From the NCBI GenBank assembly GCA_903789635.1, contig CAIFEY010000030.1:1-39326 (forward strand): a DNA stretch of 39,326 nt, in the 5' to 3' direction. This DNA comes from an uncultured Eubacteriaceae bacterium. GTDB lineage: Bacteria; Bacillota; Clostridia; Peptostreptococcales; Anaerovoracaceae. The notes below the pieces were generated by a model. That model was not told where the DNA came from. It did not search any database and worked only from the letters and a program-made list of their open reading frames with translations. Each line of letters starts with the position of its first letter. Within the stretch, counting starts at the first letter, position 1. Below are positions 32,603 to 39,326 of the stretch, piece by piece. Both the position numbers and the translations under genes were made by a program.

Positions 32603-33332
32603 GGTAATCGTAACCGGAGCGGCCGGCCACATGGGCCGGATCGTCAAGGATCTGGTCGAACAGTCGTCTGACATGGAAGTCGCGGCATGCATCAGCCCTA
32701 GCGCGGCAGACGGTGCTCTCGCGCACCCGGAGGATTTCACCGGGGATGCGGACATCGTCATTGATTTCTCCAATCATGAGGGCACAGAAGAACTCATGAA
32801 CTACTGCACAGCGCACGGGGTTCCTGCAGTCGTCGCGACGACCGGGCAGACGGAGGCGGAAAAGGCCTGTATCGCGAAGGCGGCGGAGTCGATTCCGGTT
32901 TTCTTCTCGGCGAACATGTCGGTCGGCGTGGCCTTCCTGACTAAGATCGCCAAGCTCGCGGCACAGGTCTTCCCTGATGCCGACGTGGAAATCGTCGAGG
33001 CGCACCACAACCGCAAGCTCGATGCACCGAGCGGAACGGCCCTGATGCTCGCTGACGCGGTGAAAGAGGTCAAGACGGACGCGGAGTATCGCTGCGGAAG
33101 AAGCGGCCACTGCAAGCGCGAGAAGAACGAGATCGGGATCTCCTCGATCCGCATGGGCAACGTCGTCGGCGAGCACGAGGTGTTCTTCAACACGGGCAGC
33201 CAGACGATCACGCTCAAGCATTCGGCGCACGACCGCGCACTCTTCGCCGAGGGCGCGCTGGATGCCGCCAGGTTCCTGCTGAAGCAGGGCCCGGGGCTGT
33301 ACGGCATGGACGACCTGATGGGCCAGGAATAG
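32595..33332 (+). CDS. dapB: 4-hydroxy-tetrahydrodipicolinate reductase DapB
   Basis: A 245-residue NAD(P)H-dependent reductase acting directly after DapA. The Rossmann motif is GAAGHMGR at 8-15. The catalytic signature EAHHNRKLDAPSGTA has H137-H138 and K141. VIDFSNHEGT and VATTGQTEAE are also conserved. Translational coupling to dapA is indicated by the eight-base overlap. The stop codon lies within an 11-bp tandem repeat that continues after the gene. Confidence 0.96.
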   Translation: MVKVIVTGAAGHMGRIVKDLVEQSSDMEVAACISPSAADGALAHPEDFTGDADIVIDFSNHEGTEELMNYCTAHGVPAVVATTGQTEAEKACIAKAAESIPVFFSANMSVGVAFLTKIAKLAAQVFPDADVEIVEAHHNRKLDAPSGTALMLADAVKEVKTDAEYRCGRSGHCKREKNEIGISSIRMGNVVGEHEVFFNTGSQTITLKHSAHDRALFAEGALDAARFLLKQGPGLYGMDDLMGQE

Positions 33333-33353
33333 GCCAGGAATAGGCCAGAAATA
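33321..33353 (+). repeat. Three tandem 11-bp units spanning the dapB stop
   Basis: GGCCAGGAATA at 33321-33331 and 33332-33342, then GGCCAGAAATA at 33343-33353. The first unit includes the end of the dapB coding sequence. Confidence 0.92.
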
Positions 33354-33705
33354 GTGTGGAAACGACGCAGGAGCGGCGTGCATCCGCCGATGCGCAAGTC
33401 CAGTTGAATGTGCCGCGGAAACGCGGCGGAATTCGCTGGAATGCACTGGAATCTGCTGGAATACTCTGGTATATAATTGTAGTTTTTCGGCGTTCTTCAG
33501 GGTCAAAATAAAAAACATCTGGTAATAAAAGGGAAAATATCAATCCAGTTTCTCCGGACGGAGCGGAAATTCCCCGCGGTACGGCAGGCCGTGCTGCTGC
33601 TGCGGGGGATGGCTTTGTCCCTGAAATTTCAATGGGAGAGGGCGGCTCTGAAGCCGGAGTTTCTCACGAGTGAAAAATAATAATCTGTTTTTCGTAAATT
33701 TATTG
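33333..33705. other. Intergenic region between dapB and the tRNA operon
   Basis: No gene is supported. It holds the end of the 11-bp repeat, a 10-bp-period repeat (33434-33473) and, just past its end, the tRNA promoter. No clear terminator for dapAB is visible. Confidence 0.6.
33434..33473 (+). repeat. 10-bp-period tandem repeat, four units
   Basis: CGCTGGAATG, CACTGGAATC, TGCTGGAATA and CTCTGGTATA follow without gaps and share CTGGAAT. Confidence 0.85.
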
Positions 33706-33734
33706 TTGACATAAAGGGGATCCTTTGGTATATT
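33706..33734 (+). promoter_or_regulatory. Promoter of the tRNA operon
   Basis: TTGACA (33706-33711), 17-base spacer, TATATT (33729-33734), about 55 bases before the first tRNA. Confidence 0.88.
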
Positions 33735-33790
33735 AGTTCATGCAGTCAGCAATCGCAAACAGCGATGAACGCCTGACGACAACCAAATAT

Positions 33791-33864
33791 GGCGGTGTAG
33801 CTTAGTTGGCTAGAGCGTCCGGTTCATACCCGGAAGGTCGGTGGTTCGACTCCACTCGCCGCTA
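33791..33864 (+). tRNA. tRNA-Met (CAT)
   Basis: Seven-pair acceptor stem GGCGGTG/CGCCGCT, anticodon loop TTCATAC, T arm GGTGG-TTCGACT-CCACT. CCA is not encoded. The acceptor stem pairs normally at position 1 (G-T), so it does not show the 1-72 mismatch of an initiator and is probably an elongator. Confidence 0.93.
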
Positions 33865-33870
33865 TTTTAT

Positions 33871-33946
33871 GGGCGCTTAGCTCAGCTGGGAGAGCATCTG
33901 CCTTACAAGCAGGAGGTCATAGGTTCGAGCCCTATAGCGCCCACCA
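33871..33946 (+). tRNA. tRNA-Val (TAC)
   Basis: Acceptor stem GGGCGCT/AGCGCCC, anticodon loop TTACAAG, T loop TTCGAGC, encoded CCA at 33944-33946. Confidence 0.95.
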
Positions 33947-33991
33947 AATTTAATCTTCACGGATTGATTTAATCCATAAGACGTAATATGT

Positions 33992-34068
33992 GGCCAAGTA
34001 GTTCAGTTGGTTAGAATGCCAGCCTGTCACGCTGGAGGTCACCGGTTCGAACCCGGTCTTGGTCGCCA
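33992..34068 (+). tRNA. tRNA-Asp (GTC)
   Basis: Acceptor stem GGCCAAG/CTTGGTC, anticodon loop CTGTCAC, discriminator G, encoded CCA. Confidence 0.95.
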
Positions 34069-34122
34069 ATTTTTAAATTATGTTGCATTATGCAAGTTGA
34101 TGTAGTATGATTTAACCTATGT

Positions 34123-34196
34123 GGTGGGTGTCGTCAAGTGGTTAAGACACAGGATTGTGATTCCTGCATGCGTGGGTTCAAATCCCACCATCCACC
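34123..34196 (+). tRNA. tRNA-His (GTG)
   Basis: Acceptor stem GTGGGTG/CATCCAC with the extra 5' G pairing to C73, the histidine identity element. Anticodon loop TTGTGAT, T arm GTGGG-TTCAAAT-CCCAC. CCA is not encoded. Confidence 0.95.
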
Positions 34197-34215
34197 CTTA
34201 ATTTAATAACATCGT

Positions 34216-34290
34216 TGGGGTATCGCCAAGTGGTAAGGCAATGGATTCTGATTCCATCATGCGCAGGTTCGAATCCTGCTACCCTAGCCA
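34216..34290 (+). tRNA. tRNA-Gln (CTG)
   Basis: Acceptor stem TGGGGTA/TACCCTA, anticodon loop TTCTGAT, encoded CCA. The CTG anticodon, rather than the more general TTG, fits a GC-rich genome. Confidence 0.92.
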
Positions 34291-34292
34291 AC

Positions 34293-34367
34293 GGCGACAT
34301 GGCCAAGTGGTAAGGCAAAGGTCTGCAAAACCTCTATCCCCCAGTTCGAATCTGGGTGTCGCCTCCA
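34293..34367 (+). tRNA. tRNA-Cys (GCA)
   Basis: Acceptor stem GGCGACA/TGTCGCC, anticodon loop CTGCAAA, discriminator T, encoded CCA. It starts two bases after tRNA-Gln. Confidence 0.95.
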
Positions 34368-34369
34368 TC

Positions 34370-34401
34370 AAAATGCTGTTCTGACCCGAACAGCATTTTT
34401 T
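34370..34401 (+). terminator. Terminator of the tRNA operon
   Basis: AAATGCTGTTC (34371-34381), loop TGACCC, GAACAGCATTT (34388-34398): an eleven-pair perfect stem running into six T residues. Confidence 0.95.
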
Positions 34402-34479
34402 CTTAACAATAATTAAGAACATATGTTCTAAAATGCCGATAGTCATTGAAATATCAATGTTTCATGCCTTTCCGAGCGC

Positions 34480-34508
34480 TTGACAAGGATACGTTAAACG
34501 TCTAAAAT
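34480..34508 (+). promoter_or_regulatory. Promoter with internal palindrome for the 3-hydroxyacyl-CoA dehydrogenase operon
   Basis: TTGACA (34480-34485), 17-base spacer, TAAAAT (34503-34508). The spacer contains ACGTT-A-AACGT (34491-34501), a likely operator placed to block RNA polymerase. An additional TGAAA...TTTCA pair lies upstream at 34447-34464. Confidence 0.8.
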
Positions 34509-34542
34509 ATCGTTGTCAGACAATAACAAAAGGGGGCTAACT

Positions 34543-35424
34543 ATGATCAAGAAGATTACAATCGCCGGCGCCGGAACGATGGGAAGCTCCATGGCGCAGA
34601 TTTTTGCTGAATACGGATACGAGGTGACGCTGTGGAATCACCGCCAGCCTAAGCTGGATGCGGCAAAGGAGAACATGCCGAAGGAGGACGCGGATAAGAT
34701 CACGTTTACGACTGATCTCGACGCATTTAAGAACTGCGACCTGATGGTCGAGTCGGTCGCCGAGGACCTGGACGTCAAGCTCGGCTTCTACCGCACGATC
34801 AGTGAAGTCGCATCGGACGACGCGATCCTCGCGACGAACACGTCGGGAATCTCGATCAACAAGCTCGCACCGGCAGTGAAGAAGCCGGAACGCTTCCTCG
34901 GCATGCACTGGTTCAATCCGCCGACACTGATCCCGCTGATCGAGATCATCAAGAACGACGCGACATCCAAGGAGACGGCGGATGCGATCTACGATCTTTC
35001 GCTCGCAATCGACAAGAAGCCGGCCGTCCTCGAGCAGGACGTCCCTGGATTCGCTGCGAACCGCCTGCAGGTCGCCGTACTGCGTGAGGCCTGCCACCTG
35101 GTAGAGACGGGCGTGATCAGCGCGGAGGGCATCGACGCAGTAATGAAGTACGGCATCGGATTCCGCTGGGCGTGCCTGGGACCGCTTGAGACGACCGATC
35201 TCGGCGGCATCGATATCTTTACTCATGTGTCAGATTATCTTTGCCCTGACCTCGATAATTCCGAGGAGATCCCGCCGCTGCTGAAACAGCACTACGACGC
35301 GGGCGAGCTCGGCGTCAAGACCGGCAAAGGCTTCTACGACTACAGCAACGGCAGAGGCCGCGAGGTCGTCGAGGAGCGTGACCGCAAGCTGAAGGCTGTC
35401 TACAACGCACTGTATAAGAAATAG
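34543..35424 (+). CDS. 3-hydroxyacyl-CoA (3-hydroxybutyryl-CoA) dehydrogenase family protein
   Basis: A 293-residue NAD(P)-dependent dehydrogenase. The Rossmann motif GAGTMGSS is at 9-16. The catalytic His is H122 in GMHWFNPP, with N125 nearby and the E/N-containing helices of the C-terminal domain (VPGFAANRLQVAVLREACHL; GPLETTDLGGIDIF). The C-terminus GVKTGKGFYDY is diagnostic. The family interconverts 3-hydroxyacyl-CoA and 3-ketoacyl-CoA. No other butyrate-pathway genes adjoin, so the substrate is uncertain. ATG 34543 follows AGGGGGCTAACT. It appears to lead a transcript with the ketopantoate-reductase-like and nitroreductase genes. Confidence 0.9.
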   Translation: MIKKITIAGAGTMGSSMAQIFAEYGYEVTLWNHRQPKLDAAKENMPKEDADKITFTTDLDAFKNCDLMVESVAEDLDVKLGFYRTISEVASDDAILATNTSGISINKLAPAVKKPERFLGMHWFNPPTLIPLIEIIKNDATSKETADAIYDLSLAIDKKPAVLEQDVPGFAANRLQVAVLREACHLVETGVISAEGIDAVMKYGIGFRWACLGPLETTDLGGIDIFTHVSDYLCPDLDNSEEIPPLLKQHYDAGELGVKTGKGFYDYSNGRGREVVEERDRKLKAVYNALYKK

Positions 35425-35569
35425 AAGAGTATTGGACAAAATCCGAACTGTCCGGACTATAGACGCACTTGATGTGCAGCCGGCGGGAATCGGCCGCACC
35501 GCGGAACCTTGGGCAGTCCGGACTGGTAATGGGAAATCCTTTATAAATAGGAAATCAGGGGGAAAAACA

Positions 35570-36490
35570 ATGTTGAAATATCTGATCGTCGGCGCCGGCG
35601 GAACGGGCGGCGCACTCGGCGCATACCTCGCGCACGCGGGGAAGGACGTCACGTTCCTCGCCAGGGGCGCGCACCTGCAGGCGATGAAGGAGCACGGCCT
35701 TAGAGTTATCCGTCCGCACGACGAGTTCGTCATCGACCCGGCAAAGGCGGAGGACCAGGAACACTACAACGACACGCCGGACGTAATCTTTGTCTGCGTC
35801 AAAGAGTACTCGATCGAGGGAATCCTCCCGCTGCTGCGCAGAGCTGCGGGTCCGGACACGGTCGTGATTCCGATCGTCAACGTCTACGGGACGGGCGGCA
35901 GGCTCCAGAAGAAGCTGCCTGGCGTGCTCGTCACGGACGGGTGCATGTACATCGCGTCGCAGCGCAGGGAGCCGGGCGTGATCCAGATGAACGGCGACAT
36001 CCTGCGCGTGGTCTTCGGCGTCCGTGAAGCGTCGGAATACCGCCCGGTGCTGAAGGAGATCGAGCAGGGCCTGCTGGACAGTGACATCAAGGGCGTCCTG
36101 AGCGACGATATCCGCCGCGACGCGCTGCAGAAGTTCTCGTACGTCTCCCCGCAGGGCGCGTGCGGCCTCTACTACGGCATCCCGGCAGGCCCGATGCAGA
36201 AGCCGGGCGAGTACCGGGACACGTTCATCATCCTGGTGAGCGAGATCGACCTGCTCGCTCAGGCCCAGGACATCCACTTCCAGGGGAACATCGTGAAAGC
36301 GAACCTGGACATCCTGGATGCGCTGGCCCCGACGGCGACGACTTCCATGCAGCGTGACATCGCTGCCGGCAAGAACTCCGAGATCGACGGCCTGATCGGC
36401 GAGGTCCTCCGCATGGCCGCAGAATACGGCGTTGAGGTCCCGACCTACAGAAAAATTGCAGACAAATTAAAGGAAGATGGGGTAATGTAA
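35570..36490 (+). CDS. Ketopantoate reductase (PanE/ApbA)-family protein
   Basis: A 306-residue NADPH-dependent reductase of the ApbA family. The N-terminal motif GAGGTGGALGAYL is at 8-20 and VIFVCVKEYSIEGIL supplies the conserved Lys. The C-terminal domain has the helical ApbA_C pattern (RDALQKFSYVSPQGACGLYY; SMQRDIAAGKNSEIDGLIGE). True PanE makes pantoate for coenzyme A; many relatives act on other 2-keto acids, and no panB or panC lies nearby, so I leave it at family level. The start ATG 35570 follows AGGGGGAAAAAC. The 145-base gap before it holds two TCCGGA palindromes, one within CAGTCCGGACTG at 35514-35525. Confidence 0.87.
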   Translation: MLKYLIVGAGGTGGALGAYLAHAGKDVTFLARGAHLQAMKEHGLRVIRPHDEFVIDPAKAEDQEHYNDTPDVIFVCVKEYSIEGILPLLRRAAGPDTVVIPIVNVYGTGGRLQKKLPGVLVTDGCMYIASQRREPGVIQMNGDILRVVFGVREASEYRPVLKEIEQGLLDSDIKGVLSDDIRRDALQKFSYVSPQGACGLYYGIPAGPMQKPGEYRDTFIILVSEIDLLAQAQDIHFQGNIVKANLDILDALAPTATTSMQRDIAAGKNSEIDGLIGEVLRMAAEYGVEVPTYRKIADKLKEDGVM

Positions 36491-37017
36491 TGAACGAAGT
36501 TTTGAAGAACATCAGAGAAAGACGCAGCATCAGAAAGTTCACTTCCGAGATGCCGAAGCAGGAGGACATCGACGCGATCGTCGAGGCGGGCCTGTACGCA
36601 CCGAGCGGCATGGGCAAGCAGACGTCCAAAATCGTCGTCATCACGAACAAGGAGGTCCGCGACCACTTGTCCGACATGAACCGCAGGATCGGCGGCTGGG
36701 ACGAGGGATTTGACCCGTTCTACGGTGCACCGGTCGTCCTGCTGGTCCTCGCTGAGGCGGACGAGCCGAACCACGTCTACGACGGCGCGCTGACGATGGA
36801 GAACCTCCAGCTCGCAGCATCTTCCCTGGGCCTTGGCAGCATCTGGATTAACCGTGCCAAGCAGGAGTTCGAGTCGGAAGAGGGCAAGGCTCTCCTGAAG
36901 GACTTCGGCATCGAGGGCAATTGGGAAGGCATCGCGCACTGCGTGATCGGATACCCGGACGGCGAGAAGCCGGAAGCTGCACCGAGAAAGCCGGGCAGAG
37001 TGGTCTACGTAAAGTAG
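36490..37017 (+). CDS. Nitroreductase-family flavoprotein
   Basis: A 175-residue FMN-dependent oxidoreductase. RRSIRKF at 11-17 binds the FMN phosphate. APSGMGKQTSKIVVI, APVVLLVLAEADE and LAASSLGLGSIWINRAKQEF are family motifs. The ATG overlaps the previous stop as TAATG, so translation is coupled to the ketopantoate-reductase-like protein. A substrate cannot be assigned; relatives reduce nitroaromatics, quinones or flavins. Confidence 0.92.
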   Translation: MNEVLKNIRERRSIRKFTSEMPKQEDIDAIVEAGLYAPSGMGKQTSKIVVITNKEVRDHLSDMNRRIGGWDEGFDPFYGAPVVLLVLAEADEPNHVYDGALTMENLQLAASSLGLGSIWINRAKQEFESEEGKALLKDFGIEGNWEGIAHCVIGYPDGEKPEAAPRKPGRVVYVK

Positions 37018-37161
37018 GAGCGGCCTAGACATGCATCGAGCGCCCACATCGAGAGGATGTGCGCCTTGCAGATCGGTGAAGTGCGGTGCGGGGCTGTGCA
37101 GTACAGTACGGAACAGAAACGACCGCATAAGCGATGATTGCATAAGTAACGACTGAATATA

Positions 37162-37177
37162 ATATTATTAATAATAT
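37162..37177. repeat. 16-bp perfect palindrome
   Basis: ATATTATTAATAATAT, in an AT-rich patch within GC-rich surroundings. It is either a protein-binding site or an upstream part of the adjacent hairpin. Confidence 0.75.
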
Positions 37178-37186
37178 AAGAAAAAG

Positions 37187-37236
37187 AAGGAATATTGCCT
37201 GATGCCCTATGGGGTGAGCGGCGGTGTTCCTTTTTA
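37187..37236 (+). terminator. Rho-independent terminator after the nitroreductase
   Basis: AAGGAA (37187-37192) pairs with TTCCTT (37227-37232). TTGCC/GGCGG and a GCCC/GGGG inner helix continue the stem, and a run of T follows. A-rich sequence on the left could make it bidirectional. Confidence 0.65.
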
Positions 37237-37399
37237 TATGATCTGCCTGCGTTCGTAATTGGCTCGCAAAGGGCAGGATGGGAAACGGGGCAGAATCCAT
37301 CAGGGCGCGGTGGTGCGGTGGGGGAGGACGAATTTTGTCCGCTTCCAGGCCGCTTCCCGACCACTTATGTCCCGAAAACAGCCGACTGTCGCAAATCCG

Positions 37400-37428
37400 T
37401 TGAATCGCGGCCCCTGCCTGTCTATAAT
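37400..37428 (+). promoter_or_regulatory. Promoter of the LytTR-DUF3021 pair
   Basis: TTGAAT (37400-37405), 17-base spacer, TATAAT (37423-37428), about 90 bases before the LytTR start codon. Confidence 0.8.
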
Positions 37429-37517
37429 TACGGTAACGATAGAGATACGGAGAGAACGGAAAGAGAACAGAAGCGGTAAGGGAATCCAGAGAGCAGACGC
37501 AAAAAGGCGGTGAGGAC

Positions 37518-38003
37518 ATGCGGGTGGAGATTAAGATAGACCGGGCTTGCGACGAACCTAGGGTCGTCGTGCAGACGGCAGAGGTGACGGAGGAGGTCCG
37601 GGAGCTCGTGAAGCGAGTCGAGAACGAGTTCGGGACGAGGCCGACGGACCGGGACAAAGAAGAAAAACCAGAGGAACCGCACACGATTGCCGGCATCCGG
37701 GATGAAAAAGTCGAAATCTTGGAACAGGAAGATATCGTGAACGTGTTCGCAAACGGGGGAAAGGTTTTTGCCGTCACGGAGAAAGGGGAGTACGTGCTGC
37801 GGCTCCGGCTTTACGAGGCGGAGCGGCGGCTGGCGAAGGACCGCTTCGTGCGGATCTCGAACTCGGAGATCATCAATCTGAAGAAGGTGGACCACTTCGA
37901 CTTGAGCTTTGCCGGGACGATCTGCGTCAGGCTCATCAACGGGACGACGACCTACGTCTCCAGGCGGCAGGTCGCGAAGCTGAAAAAGATATTGGGAATT
38001 TAA
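37518..38003 (+). CDS. LytTR-domain DNA-binding regulator
   Basis: A 161-residue protein with a short N-terminal domain (1 to about 60: VEIKIDRACDEPRVVV, then ELVKRVENEF) and a LytTR DNA-binding domain from about residue 62. The LytTR hallmarks are LRLYEAERRL, FVRISNSEIINLKKVDHF, and the ending TYVSRRQVAKLKKILGI. There is no receiver domain, as in the stand-alone LytTR proteins paired with DUF3021 membrane proteins, which such a neighbour often represses or senses. GCGGTGAGGAC precedes ATG 37518. It probably controls its own operon. Confidence 0.9.
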   Translation: MRVEIKIDRACDEPRVVVQTAEVTEEVRELVKRVENEFGTRPTDRDKEEKPEEPHTIAGIRDEKVEILEQEDIVNVFANGGKVFAVTEKGEYVLRLRLYEAERRLAKDRFVRISNSEIINLKKVDHFDLSFAGTICVRLINGTTTYVSRRQVAKLKKILGI

Positions 38004-38004
38004 A

Positions 38005-38083
38005 TTCAAGATTGGGTTCCAGACTGGATTCAAGAATGTATTCAAGATTGTATTCAAGATTAGATCAGGGATTATATTCAGGG
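38005..38083 (+). repeat. 12-bp tandem repeat array, six and a half units
   Basis: Units with the pattern TTCAAGATTGTA start at 38005, 38017, 38029, 38041, 38053, 38065 and 38077. The array begins two bases after the LytTR stop and ends before the DUF3021 ribosome site. Confidence 0.9.
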
Positions 38084-38099
38084 AATTGAGGTGAAAATC

Positions 38100-38558
38100 A
38101 TGAGAAAAGAAATCTTTCGCCGCGTAGTAATCGGCATGCCGCTCGGAATCACGATCGGTTATTTGATCACAATCGCCATTTCACTCGGATGGGCGCACGG
38201 AAACTACCTGGCCTGCGCGCCGCAGCTCATCGAATCAACAGGGTCGGAAGCGGGCGCGGTCCTGCTGCAGGCGGTCCTCTGCGCGATCTTAGGCGGATTC
38301 TTCGCCGGCGGCTCGGTCGTCTGGGAGATGGACGAGTGGAGCCTGCTCAAGCGCACCGCCGTCTACTTCATCATCGGCTCGCTCGCGATGCTGCCGACTG
38401 TGTACTTCGCATACTGGATGGATCACACCGCGATCGGCATCCTTCAGTACTTCGGCATCTTCGCTGCGATCTTCGCCGTCGTCTGGCTCATCCAGTGCGC
38501 GGTCGGCATGTACCTGATCCGGCGGATGAACGACAAACTGAGGGATAGCCGGGAGTAA
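38100..38558 (+). CDS. DUF3021 membrane protein
   Basis: A 152-residue integral membrane protein with four helices near residues 12-28, 50-72, 83-103 and 110-135. MRKEIFRRVVIGMPLGITIG, FFAGGSVVWEMDEWSLLKRT and the Tyr-containing fourth helix match DUF3021. GAGGTG lies six bases before ATG 38100; a GTG at 38091 overlaps that site. Together with the preceding LytTR gene it forms a common Firmicutes pair in which the membrane protein likely modulates the regulator. Confidence 0.88.
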   Translation: MRKEIFRRVVIGMPLGITIGYLITIAISLGWAHGNYLACAPQLIESTGSEAGAVLLQAVLCAILGGFFAGGSVVWEMDEWSLLKRTAVYFIIGSLAMLPTVYFAYWMDHTAIGILQYFGIFAAIFAVVWLIQCAVGMYLIRRMNDKLRDSRE

Positions 38559-38625
38559 CTGCTGACGCGCTATTTCACCGCATCCCAGCCACATATCGGT
38601 TATGAATATATCATGAAATAATGGC

Positions 38626-38672
38626 AGGGACTGAGAAAAATGCTCCAGCATTTTCTCAGTCCTTTGTTTTTT
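38626..38672 (+). terminator. Terminator of the LytTR-DUF3021 operon
   Basis: GGACTGAGAAAAATGCT pairs with AGCATTTTCTCAGTCC across a two-base loop with one bulged A, then TTTGTTTTTT. A strong rho-independent terminator. Confidence 0.93.
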
Positions 38673-39326
38673 GGAGATTGTCTTAGATATTGCAGGGCGC
38701 GGCACTGGGATCTTCTTCATTTGACAATTTGGCCGCGCGGCTGTTGATCGACGGAGCATGGGGTGATACCTGTATACTGCATATTTCCGTAGAACGCGGC
38801 AAACCGGCGGCTTTAGGAATGTTGGGCGCGGACGGCATCGCGCGGCACGGTGGAACGCTTGGGCGCGCTGTGGGAGACTGGTCAGCGCCGCCTGAAATGT
38901 GGGAATTTCGATGAAAATCCGCTGCTTTCCAAACCATCGCCTGAAATGTGGGAAATGGCGCCTAAAATTCCAAAATTCCAAAACGGTCAAGAGTGGGGGA
39001 GCAGAAATGTTATACCCTATAGGGGTATATGCGGGGCAATAATGATCGACGGTCAGTCGGATCACCGCCGCCGCCGCTGGAAAACGGACGACAATACGAC
39101 CGAGTTGTGCGGCGGATTGTGCAGTTCGTCCAGAAAGATGGCGGCGGTGGAGTCAACTACGGCGGGCGCGCAGGTCTAATCGATGATCGTGCGCTGCCCG
39201 CGGCGCTGGAGGCGCCCGCCGGCCTCCCCGAAATGTGGGAATAACGGACCTTCGGTGCCGTTTTTCCCACTTTTTTTTGATCAGGTCCCTGTCAAGTAGA
39301 CACGGGAAAAGTGTAACGGTTTTTTT
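38673..39326. other. Right-edge region without a convincing gene; possible mobile-element debris
   Basis: Short open frames here lack ribosome sites and recognisable products. GCCTGAAATGTGGGAA occurs at 38890-38905 and 38939-38954, a near copy CCCCGAAATGTGGGAA at 39226-39241, and the reverse complement core TTTTTCCCAC at 39261-39270. The last bases read CCTGTCAAGTAGACACGGGA and continue to a T-run at the window end, which resembles an insertion-sequence terminus. The element, if present, would continue beyond the window. Confidence 0.45.
38890..38954 (+). repeat. Two exact 16-bp direct repeats (49-bp period)
   Basis: GCCTGAAATGTGGGAA at 38890-38905 and 38939-38954. A third, nearly identical copy lies at 39226-39241. 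Confidence 0.9.

Larger units (their letters stand above)
37018..37399. other. Intergenic region after the nitroreductase
   Basis: No gene is supported. An AT-rich palindrome (37162-37177) and a terminator-like hairpin (37187-37236) lie in its centre; the flanks are GC-rich and featureless to me. Confidence 0.6.

Noticed and set aside
33791-34367. tRNA cluster as an integration site of a mobile island
   Set aside because: No integrase, no duplicated tRNA 3' end and no composition shift next to the cluster.
38690-39244. Small open frames at the right edge (for example 38690-38914 and 38850-39179)
   Set aside because: No ribosome sites, no domain, and they run through dispersed repeats.

Overview
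The window comes from a GC-rich, Gram-positive-type bacterium, most likely an anaerobic clostridial member of the Bacillota. The evidence is strong AGGAG-type ribosome sites, several TTG/GTG starts, consensus sigma-A promoters, an L-box lysine riboswitch in front of dapA, a Tad/Flp pilus locus with no outer-membrane secretin, and ferredoxin-type and flavodoxin-type redox proteins. I cannot name the genus from sequence alone.

Region 1 (1-8280) is an AT-richer defence island. It holds the last codons of a type I restriction specificity subunit (hsdS), hsdR, a KAP-family P-loop NTPase split by one in-frame TAA, and a PrrC/RloC-like ATPase with a CxxC hook and a C-terminal R-x3-E...H pattern. Short degenerate repeats that look like insertion-sequence ends lie between the genes, and two 83-bp direct repeats bracket the RloC-like gene. 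Region 2 (8280-11100) is GC-rich and holds a tiny zinc-ribbon ORF, an SDR oxidoreductase and a reverse-strand AAA/DUF4143 ATPase. Region 3 (11100-16764) is a redox cluster: two convergent, overlapping LysR genes, then an aldo/keto reductase with two 4Fe-4S motifs, a hexapeptide acetyltransferase fused to an NTF2-like domain, a flavodoxin lipoprotein and a six-helix DUF4405 membrane protein. The last two could form an electron-transfer branch at the membrane.

Region 4 (16800-31100) is a Tad/Flp-type pilus locus in two halves. The first half has a CpaB-like SAF protein, a TadZ-like protein with a destroyed Walker A motif, a long TadA-like ATPase, TadB/TadC-like membrane proteins and four single-helix pseudopilin-like proteins. 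The housekeeping genes lgt and ychF interrupt it. The second half has another pseudopilin-like protein, a second TadA-like ATPase, a large TadB/C-like membrane protein, four short proteins that all carry [ED][YF]G at residues 7-9 followed by one helix (one with a 20-residue tandem repeat tail), and a last pseudopilin. The probable major Flp pilin sits behind a long structured leader that contains a 37-codon ORF.

Region 5 (31100-34400) has a lysine riboswitch and terminator controlling dapA-dapB, then six tRNA genes (Met, Val, Asp, His, Gln, Cys) with a consensus promoter and a strong terminator. Region 6 (34400-38700) has a 3-hydroxyacyl-CoA dehydrogenase, a ketopantoate-reductase-like protein and a nitroreductase, then a LytTR regulator with a DUF3021 membrane partner. 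The right edge (38673-39326) has no convincing gene and carries dispersed 16-bp repeats that may be mobile-element debris.

A theme across the window is that many intergenic gaps hold short tandem repeats of 8-20 bp, often close to 10-12 bp, and often just after a stop codon.
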